From NCBI GenBank assembly GCA_903895255.1, contig CAITTG010000109.1:35378-99377 (forward strand): a stretch of 64,000 nucleotides of DNA, read 5' to 3'. The notes beneath the pieces were generated by a model, which did no database searches, was not told the DNA's origin, and worked only from the letters and a program-made list of their open reading frames with translations. The first letter of the stretch is position 1. The number at the start of each line of letters is the position of its first letter. The position numbers and the translations under genes are program-made. Of this stretch, positions 58,677 through 64,000 are shown piece by piece. The stretch comes from an uncultured Verrucomicrobia subdivision 3 bacterium. GTDB taxonomy: Bacteria; Verrucomicrobiota; Verrucomicrobiia; Limisphaerales; UBA11358.

Positions 58677-60113
58677 ATGCGTTTCCCACTCGCGCTGACG
58701 GTTAAAATCGCCAGCCACATTGTTAAACATAAAGTTCGCAAGACTCCGAAATTTGCGATGGTGCTCCAGCTTGAACCGCTGCACACCTGCAACCTGACCT
58801 GCACGGGCTGCGGGCGGATTCGGGAATACTCCACCAACCTCAAGGACATGGTGCCGCTCGAAAAATGTCTTGCCGTGGCGGTGGAATGCGACGCGCCGAT
58901 GGTTTCCATTTGCGGCGGCGAACCGCTGATTTATCCCAAGATCGAGGAATTGGTCGCCGGTCTGCGCGAGCAGGGCCGCGTCATTTACATTTGCACCAAC
59001 GGCGTGTTCATGCGCAAAAAAATGCGCGATTATCTCGCCGCCATTTACACCCCCGCCGAGGAGCCCAAACTGGCCCGGTTGCTGGCGGACAAACTGATCA
59101 CGGAGAAGGAAGCCGAGGCCATTCGCAACGCCAATGAGGCCGCCCGTGCCAAAGTCGTGATTCGTCCTTCCAAGTGGATGTACTGGAACGTGCACGTGGA
59201 CGGTTTGGAATTTACCCACGACCTGATCGTGGAGCGCGAGGGCGTTTTCAAAGAATGCGTCGAAGCCATCAAAATGGCCAAGGTTCTGGGCTACCAGGTC
59301 GCCACCAACACCACGGTTTACAAGGAAACCGACGTTCAGGAACTTGAAGAAATGTTCAAGTATTTGAGCTCGCTCGAAGTGGATGGTCATACCATTTCCC
59401 CTGGTTACGAGTACGATGCCGCCAAGAAGGACATGGTCAAGCGCCTGGGCAAGCAGCCCGAGGATTTCTTCCTCACGCGCAAAATGACCCGGCAAAAGTT
59501 CGCCCGTATTCAGGAATGGGGCGAAAAATTCACGATCTTCGGCACCCCGGTTTACCAGGAATTCCTCGCCGGCAAGCGCGAACTGACCTGCACAGCCTGG
59601 GCGATTCCCACCTATAACGTCAAGGGTTGGAAAGCTCCCTGTTACCTCATGACCGACGGTCATTATGATGGTTACCAGGAGATGCTGACCAAGGTTCAGT
59701 GGGACAAGTACGGCGTCGTGGACGGGGTGGCGCGCGACCCGCGTTGCGAAAACTGCATGGTCCATTGCGGCTACGATCCCAGCGGCGCGCTCGGCACCAA
59801 TTATAAAAGCGGTGATAATTGGAAGAACTTTGCCTACAATTTCGGGGCCAAACCGAAGCCTTATCCGGCGTCCAGCGAACTGGTCAAGCTCGCTTTCAAT
59901 GGCATGAGCATCGGCAAGGGCCATCTGGCCGAGGCCAAGGCCGCCATCAATTCTCCCCGGGCGGCCATGAACGGCGCGCAAGCAGCCTTCTCCCGCAAGC
60001 CTGAGGCCGAGGAGCATCACCATGAGGCGCATGTCGGCACCTCTTGCGGCACCACCGACACCTCCGAGCGGGATGCCTTGCTCGCGAAGATTAAAGAAAC
60101 GAAGCAGTCCTAG
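58677..60113 (+). CDS. hpnH: HpnH, radical SAM adenosyl-hopene synthase, enlarged
   Basis: Links the 5'-deoxyadenosyl radical to diploptene to give adenosylhopane, the first step to extended hopanoids. Of 478 residues, the radical SAM cluster motif is CNLTCTGC (Cys38, 42, 45). Family blocks APMVSICGGEPLIYP, YICTNGVFM, NVHVDGLEFTHD, YQVATNTTVYKETD and CENCMVHCGYDPSGAL follow. Two departures from the ~380-residue norm: an Ala/Glu-rich insert of ~40 residues (~118-160) before the VHVDG strand, and a ~95-residue C-terminal tail after the CGYDP motif, which includes EEHHHEAH and a Cys. It is followed by hicAB and hpnJ. Confidence 0.93.
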   Translation: MRFPLALTVKIASHIVKHKVRKTPKFAMVLQLEPLHTCNLTCTGCGRIREYSTNLKDMVPLEKCLAVAVECDAPMVSICGGEPLIYPKIEELVAGLREQGRVIYICTNGVFMRKKMRDYLAAIYTPAEEPKLARLLADKLITEKEAEAIRNANEAARAKVVIRPSKWMYWNVHVDGLEFTHDLIVEREGVFKECVEAIKMAKVLGYQVATNTTVYKETDVQELEEMFKYLSSLEVDGHTISPGYEYDAAKKDMVKRLGKQPEDFFLTRKMTRQKFARIQEWGEKFTIFGTPVYQEFLAGKRELTCTAWAIPTYNVKGWKAPCYLMTDGHYDGYQEMLTKVQWDKYGVVDGVARDPRCENCMVHCGYDPSGALGTNYKSGDNWKNFAYNFGAKPKPYPASSELVKLAFNGMSIGKGHLAEAKAAINSPRAAMNGAQAAFSRKPEAEEHHHEAHVGTSCGTTDTSERDALLAKIKETKQS

Positions 60114-60132
60114 GCAGCCGCCGTTTGCTTAA

Positions 60133-60393
60133 ATGGGCAAGTGGAATAAATTGCGCGAGAAGATATTGCTCGGCGAATCCGACGCCAACATTGCCTTTGA
60201 TGAACTTTGCCACCTGTTTCGGCGGTTTGGTTTTGCCGAACGAATCAGTGGCAGCCACCACATTTTCAGCCAGGCTGGGGTGGAGGAGATCATCAACCTC
60301 CAGCCGAGGGGCGGGATGGCAAAAAGTTATCAAGTTGCGCAGGTTCGCGGCCTGATATTAAAATACCGGTTGGGAGATGCCTTGAATGAATGA
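60133..60393 (+). CDS. hicA: HicA-type mRNA interferase toxin
   Basis: An 86-residue protein with the small dsRBD-like HicA fold: FDELCHLFRRFGFAERI, then GSHHIFSQ with the active-site histidine, INLQPRGGMAKSYQVAQVRGLI. The glycine-His-His signature is intact, so the toxin is probably active. It overlaps hicB by 8 nt, the usual hicAB order, and starts 19 nt after hpnH. Confidence 0.9.
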   Translation: MGKWNKLREKILLGESDANIAFDELCHLFRRFGFAERISGSHHIFSQAGVEEIINLQPRGGMAKSYQVAQVRGLILKYRLGDALNE

Positions 60394-60601
60394 GTACAAA
60401 TACGAGATGATTATTTACTGGAGCCAGCAAGATCAGGCCTTCCTGGTGGAAGTGCCCGAATTGCCTGGTTGCATGGCCGATGGGGCGACCCATGAGGAAG
60501 CGCTGAAAAACACCAGTGAAGTCATCCGACAGTGGATTGAAACCGCCAAAGACCTTGGCCGCGAAATACCCCAGCCGCGCGGGCGGCTGGCTTACGCTTG
60601 A
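60386..60601 (+). CDS. hicB: HicB-type antitoxin (short form)
   Basis: A 71-residue protein with a partial RNase-H-like fold: YEMIIYWSQQDQAFLVEVPELPGCMADGAT, then EEALKNTSEVIRQWIETAKDLGREIPQP. There is no C-terminal DNA-binding domain, as in the short UPF0150 class, so it may not repress its own promoter. It is translationally coupled to hicA and lies 33 nt before hpnJ. Confidence 0.9.
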   Translation: MNEYKYEMIIYWSQQDQAFLVEVPELPGCMADGATHEEALKNTSEVIRQWIETAKDLGREIPQPRGRLAYA

Positions 60602-60634
60602 ATTGCGTCATAAATACCCCCAAATTTTAACTAA

Positions 60635-62107
60635 ATGAGCAAAACACTATTCCTTTCCCCTCCCAGTTTTGACGGTTTTGATGGTGGCGCGGGCGCCCGT
60701 TATCAGGCCCGGCGCGAAGTCACCAGTTACTGGTATCCCACCTGGCTGGCCCAGCCCGCCGCGCTGGTGCCGGACTCCAAATTGCTGGATTGCGCGCCGC
60801 ATGGCGTCGGCATGGAGGAAACCCTCCGCATCGCGAAGGATTTCCAGCATGTCATCATCAACACGTCCACGCCGTCGTTGAAGAACGACTGCAAGGTGGC
60901 CGAGGCCATCAAAGCCCAGAAGCCGGACACCAAGATCGGTTTCGTGGGCGCCCACACCATGGTGCTGCCCACCGAAACCCTCAAGGCCTCCCCGGCCATT
61001 GACTGGGTCGGCCGCAAGGAATTTGACTTCACCTGCAAGGAAGTCGCCGAGGACCGCGATCTCGCCACCATTAACGGCCTGTCCTACAAGGACAAGGACG
61101 GCAAGATCAAGCACAACCCCGAGCGCGAAATGATTCAGGACATGGACTCCCTCCCGTGGGTGGCCGATGTTTACAAACGCGACCTCGAGATTGAGAAATA
61201 TTTCATCGGTTACCTGATGCACCCGTACGTGTCCATGTACACCGGTCGCGGCTGCCCGGCGCAGTGCTCATTCTGTCTCTGGCCCCAGACCATTGGCGGT
61301 CACAAGTACCGCGTGCGGTCGCCCCAGAATGTCGCGGACGAAATGGCGTACATGAAGAAAATCTTCCCCCAAGCGAAGGAGTTTTTCTTTGATGACGACA
61401 CCTTCACCGCGAACCTGCCCCGCGCCCGCGAGATCGCCAAAAAACTCGGACCGCTCGGCGTTCCCTGGAGCTGCAACAGCCGCGCCAACCTCGATTACGA
61501 CACCATTTCCTCCTTCAAGGACAACGGCCTCCGCCTGTTCCTCGTGGGCTACGAAAGCGGCAACGACGACATTCTCTCCCGCATCAAAAAGGGCGTGACC
61601 ATGGATGAAATGCGCCGCTTCACCAAGGCCTGCCATCAGGCCGGCGTGGTGATTCACGGCACCTTCATTCTGGGTCTGCCGGTGGAAACGGAGCAGTCCA
61701 TCCAGAACACCATCAACTTCGCCAAGGAACTGGACGTCTTCTCCCTGCAAGTCTCGCTCGCCGCGCCCTATCCGGGCACGGAGCTTTACGAAATGGCCCG
61801 CCAAAACGGCTGGTTCAGCAAGAAGGACAAGGGCGACATCCTGCATGGCGATGGTTTCCAGCAGAGCGCCTTGGAATATCCCGGCCTGAGCAAGGACAAG
61901 ATCTTCGAGGAAGTGGATCGTTTTTACCGCACCTATTATCTGCGTCCGAAACCCATCCTGCGCATCATCAAGACGATGCTTGAGGACAAAAACGTGCTCG
62001 TGCGGCGCTGTCGCGAGGGCTACGAATTCTTCACCAGCCTCAGCCAGCGCAAGCATGACTTGGCTGCCTCCAAGGCCGCCAACGCCGCCGCCCTCGCCAC
62101 GGCCTGA
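60635..62107 (+). CDS. hpnJ: HpnJ, B12-binding radical SAM protein of hopanoid synthesis
   Basis: A 490-residue radical SAM enzyme with an N-terminal B12-binding-like Rossmann domain (~1-150), required in other bacteria for the cyclitol ether of bacteriohopanetetrol. Motifs: FLSPPSFDGFDGGAGARYQAR at the start, HVIINTSTPSLKND, the cluster motif GRGCPAQCSFCLWPQTIGG (Cys207, 211, 214), FFFDDDTF, CNSRANLDYD, GYESGNDDIL and GTFILGLPVET. It probably shares the hpnH transcript. A bidirectional terminator follows 18 nt after the stop. Confidence 0.94.
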   Translation: MSKTLFLSPPSFDGFDGGAGARYQARREVTSYWYPTWLAQPAALVPDSKLLDCAPHGVGMEETLRIAKDFQHVIINTSTPSLKNDCKVAEAIKAQKPDTKIGFVGAHTMVLPTETLKASPAIDWVGRKEFDFTCKEVAEDRDLATINGLSYKDKDGKIKHNPEREMIQDMDSLPWVADVYKRDLEIEKYFIGYLMHPYVSMYTGRGCPAQCSFCLWPQTIGGHKYRVRSPQNVADEMAYMKKIFPQAKEFFFDDDTFTANLPRAREIAKKLGPLGVPWSCNSRANLDYDTISSFKDNGLRLFLVGYESGNDDILSRIKKGVTMDEMRRFTKACHQAGVVIHGTFILGLPVETEQSIQNTINFAKELDVFSLQVSLAAPYPGTELYEMARQNGWFSKKDKGDILHGDGFQQSALEYPGLSKDKIFEEVDRFYRTYYLRPKPILRIIKTMLEDKNVLVRRCREGYEFFTSLSQRKHDLAASKAANAAALATA

Positions 62108-62125
62108 GCGAAATCACTCAAAAGT

Positions 62126-62159
62126 AAACCGGCGGCAGTTCACTCTGCCGCCGGTTTTT
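62126..62159. terminator. bidirectional terminator between hpnJ and the zeta toxin gene
   Basis: Perfect 13-bp stem AAACCGGCGGCAG (62126-62138) / CTGCCGCCGGTTT (62145-62157) with TTCACT loop and T run to 62159. Three A precede it on the left for the minus direction. The zeta gene ends at 62163. Confidence 0.92.
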
Positions 62160-62162
62160 CAT

Positions 62163-62759
62163 TTACTTCAGCCAGCCGGGAACTGGCTTCGCCAGGAACG
62201 TCCGGCGTCCGTTTTGATAAACGGCCACCAGCCGGAAAGGGGTGTGCAAAACATCGTTATCGTAGACCAGCACGCAGGGTAACACGCGAAGCGCCTCCTG
62301 AAGATTCCGCCTGGTGCGGGGAAAACGGGCGATGAGTTTGTCCGTCGGCACATCATGGCCCCCCTGGCTGACGCGCATGGCCACCCGCTCATCGGAACGG
62401 CGGGCATCCGCGATTCCAATAAAGCAAACCACCACCGCATAACCCGCCTGCGCGGCGGCCAGTAAAAAAGCCAGCTTTTCACCCACCGGATCAGAAAACA
62501 CGGTTTCAAAAACAAAACTCTCCCGTTGCGCGACCAGCTCCTGGCGGAGTTTCGCGGCGATCTCCGCCGCCGGATAGGCCGCCAATTCAAGCTCGCGCGC
62601 CAGCACGTCCGCGTTGAGAAAGCGCAGCCCGCAATCACGCAAGTGCGATTCGTAAAAGGTGGTTTTCCCCGCGCCATTGGGCCCGGCCACGGCCACGATA
62701 ATGGGCCGCTGGTCCAGCCAGGGCAGCGGCGGGGCGAGCGGTTGGGACGGTTTCTCCAC
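62163..62759 (-). CDS. zeta-toxin-like kinase
   Basis: A 198-residue P-loop protein of the zeta/PezT family, which phosphorylates UDP-amino sugars in known cases. It shows IIVAVAGPNGAGKTTFYESHL (Walker A), FLNADVLARELE (catalytic Asp region), ESFVFETVFSDP, and RVSQGGHDVPTDKLIARFPRT with the arginines of the ATP site. The start is GTG 62759. It follows the ParD-like antitoxin by 25 nt; an epsilon antitoxin is absent. If active, its likely target is UDP-GlcNAc/UDP-MurNAc metabolism. Confidence 0.86.
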   Translation of the reverse strand: MEKPSQPLAPPLPWLDQRPIIVAVAGPNGAGKTTFYESHLRDCGLRFLNADVLARELELAAYPAAEIAAKLRQELVAQRESFVFETVFSDPVGEKLAFLLAAAQAGYAVVVCFIGIADARRSDERVAMRVSQGGHDVPTDKLIARFPRTRRNLQEALRVLPCVLVYDNDVLHTPFRLVAVYQNGRRTFLAKPVPGWLK

Positions 62760-62784
62760 GGGCGGTTGCTGCAGCCGAAGCTGG

Positions 62785-63168
62785 CTATTTACGAGCGGAG
62801 GGCTTCACCGGCTCAAACTGCCGGTTGACAAACCGGCCCGTGGTGCGCCGGCCATCCGCCTCAATGCGCACCAGCCAGCCGGGCTGGTCCGGCGCCGCCT
62901 CGTAATGGGGGAAGGGCCGGGAATTCAAATAGTCGGCCACCCGCCGCCGGCCGGCGGGGGAATCCACCGTTTGCAAGGCGCTGGCCAGCGGCCGGACCGC
63001 GCCGGATTGGCTGAGGGCCAGGGCCTGATCGCCACGCAATACCGGCTCCAGCGCCCGGCCCAGGCGCGCCCAAAATTCAATCTGGCCGGCAATCGACCGC
63101 TCCAGCGCCGCGCCGGCCACGCGGGCATCCAGCAGCAGCGCGTCCGAGACCTTCACGGGTTGACTCAT
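62785..63168 (-). CDS. ParD-like antitoxin (PF11903-like)
   Basis: A 127-residue protein. The N-terminal 45 residues, QPVKVSDALLLDARVAGAALERSIAGQIEFWARLGRALEP, are the RHH-like ParD-type domain with the conserved ERSIAGQIEFWA helix. The C-terminal half ends DQPGWLVRIEADGRRTTGRFVNRQF, a possible toxin-contact strand pair. It precedes the zeta-like toxin and follows a palindromic operator next to its start, consistent with autorepression. Confidence 0.85.
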   Translation of the reverse strand: MSQPVKVSDALLLDARVAGAALERSIAGQIEFWARLGRALEPVLRGDQALALSQSGAVRPLASALQTVDSPAGRRRVADYLNSRPFPHYEAAPDQPGWLVRIEADGRRTTGRFVNRQFEPVKPSARK

Positions 63169-63176
63169 GTATCATG

Positions 63177-63203
63177 GGTAGCATATTGCTACCGGGTTGT
63201 CAA
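63177..63203 (-). promoter_or_regulatory. promoter -35 and palindromic operator of the antitoxin-toxin pair
   Basis: A perfect 7-bp palindrome GGTAGCA-TAT-TGCTACC (63177-63193) lies 9 nt before the ATG. On the minus strand TTGACA (63203-63198) is a consensus -35; the -10 (near TACCCA, 63180-63175) is weak and overlaps the palindrome, as expected for autorepression. Confidence 0.65.
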
Positions 63204-63308
63204 TGTCTTGGCGGTCGTTGCTGGTTCGCCACCCGGGCGAACGTGTCGCCCTTACTGGGGATAATCTCCTTGAAAATGTGATTGCTCGTAACGCGCCGCT
63301 CCCGAATC

Positions 63309-63875
63309 CTAAAACGACCAGTTCACAATCGGAAAGCCCGTCGCCAGTTTGTCGGGGAATTCATCAAACCACCCGTTGTTTTGGGCGATGTTCACCAGGC
63401 CGATTTGCACCCCCGAGAGCATGTCGGCGTAATTCACCAGCCCGATCTGAAACCCGTGGATGTCCTCCCCCACGTTGACGGCGCCGGTTTGCAGGCCCGT
63501 GAGGTCCATGTTGGAAATATTCACCACCCCCAACTGCCAGCCGACAAACACGTCGTCGCAGATATTCACCGGGGCGATGGCCACCCCGGTGTACGATTCG
63601 GCATAATTTACGAACAGGGACCAGGAGAATCCCTGGCTGTGGCCATCGCTGCCGTTGACCATGCCCACGGCGAGGCCCTTCTGGGGGTTTTCCCCCCAAA
63701 CGCAGATGGACAGGCCCCAGATTTCCGTATTCCACCCGTGCAGCGTGATGTCCGGCGTGAGGGAGGCCTGAAAGGCAAATTGCCCTTGGGCGCTGCCGGC
63801 CAGCAGGACTAGCGGAGCCAGATAGCGTAGCTTCAAGGGTGGGAGGGTGACCGACGGCCTTATTGAGAATCGCAC
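63309..63875 (-). CDS. exported protein with GLVN-type repeats
   Basis: A 188-residue protein with a signal peptide (about residues 14-32, ending GSAQGQ). The mature part has six related 14-20-residue units ending in G-x-V-N: GLAVGMVNG, GVAIAPVNI, GWQLGVVNI, GLQTGAVNV, GFQIGLVNY and GVQIGLVNI. They resemble the surface-repeat proteins found in Leptospira and other bacteria and probably fold as a regular beta solenoid or barrel strand set. The start is GTG 63875. The function is unknown. Confidence 0.75.
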   Translation of the reverse strand: MRFSIRPSVTLPPLKLRYLAPLVLLAGSAQGQFAFQASLTPDITLHGWNTEIWGLSICVWGENPQKGLAVGMVNGSDGHSQGFSWSLFVNYAESYTGVAIAPVNICDDVFVGWQLGVVNISNMDLTGLQTGAVNVGEDIHGFQIGLVNYADMLSGVQIGLVNIAQNNGWFDEFPDKLATGFPIVNWSF

Positions 63876-63916
63876 AATAGGGTGACAAGAGTCGGGGTGT
63901 CGTGTACAGTTTCTAC

Positions 63917-64000
63917 ATGACTACGACACGCGATCATGTCCAACTGGAAAAGCGCCGCAAACGGGCGGCCGGATTGTTTGCCAAAGGTTGTTCTGCGCCG
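63917..64000 (+). CDS. start of a possible transposase (partial)
   Basis: Twenty-eight codons to the window edge: a Thr-rich start, then QLEKRRKRAAGLFAKGCSAP. The K-R-R-x-x-A-x-x-L-F-x-x-G pattern resembles the winged-helix beginning of IS630-type transposases. Too little is visible to be sure. Confidence 0.4.
   Translation, partial: MTTTRDHVQLEKRRKRAAGLFAKGCSAP

Overview
The window looks like a chromosome segment of a Verrucomicrobiota bacterium, probably near Pedosphaera/Limisphaera. The evidence is indirect: a PEP-CTERM surface protein, a prepilin-type protein ending in the H-x(n)-DG tail common in that phylum, a zinc-ribbon Ser/Thr kinase paired with an ECF sigma factor, hopanoid genes (shc, hpnH, hpnJ), a futalosine-route menaquinone gene (mqnD), high GC, and frequent absence of Shine-Dalgarno sequences. 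No 16S or other phylogenetic marker was available.

Layout. 0-12 kb is mostly housekeeping: a truncated CusA/CzcA efflux pump, a CBS-PP2C phosphatase, gap with a strong terminator, an operon read leftward (prc, small exported protein, yacG, msrA), lepB, mqnD and comB. 12-19.5 kb holds an envelope lipid/sugar set: a GT2 polyprenyl-phosphate sugar transferase, an ArnT-like membrane glycosyltransferase, a PAP2 phosphatase and a PAP2-ArnT-like fusion, with an RHH regulator, a cNMP-domain protein and an OGG1-like glycosylase between them. 19.5-26 kb carries pyrD, shc, an HU/IHF gene, nadB, panC and a glutaredoxin. A tRNA-Val(CAC) follows at 26.4 kb.

26.5-32.8 kb is the most distinctive part. A PEP-CTERM protein, a pseudopilin-like protein with a class A acid phosphatase behind it, and a 1058-residue Ig-like secreted protein are each preceded by four TGTNAC-like repeats spaced exactly 11 bp apart, with a -10-like hexamer 9-12 nt beyond. 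This is Pho-box architecture, and I infer a phosphate-starvation surface/secretion regulon.

33-50.8 kb is a RibD_C-queA pair followed by a long dcw (division and cell wall) cluster: mraZ, a 161-residue unknown, rsmH, ftsL, ftsI, murF, mraY, a LysM lipoprotein, ftsW, murG, murB, ddl, ftsQ, ftsA, ftsZ. MraZ-type operator repeats sit at its promoter. murC, murD and murE are missing from their usual places, and FtsZ has altered catalytic loops (T7 reads Q-x-H-x-x-D instead of N-x-D-x-x-D).

50.8-58.4 kb holds a giant Ser/Thr kinase plus ECF sigma factor, a two-VOC exported protein, a PHP phosphatase, an IS3 OrfA remnant and an exported repeat-like protein. 58.4-62.1 kb is a hopanoid side-chain operon (small lipoprotein, hpnH, hpnJ) interrupted by a hicAB toxin-antitoxin pair. 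The window ends with a ParD-like antitoxin/zeta-toxin pair behind a palindromic operator, a GLVN-repeat exported protein, and the first codons of a possible transposase.
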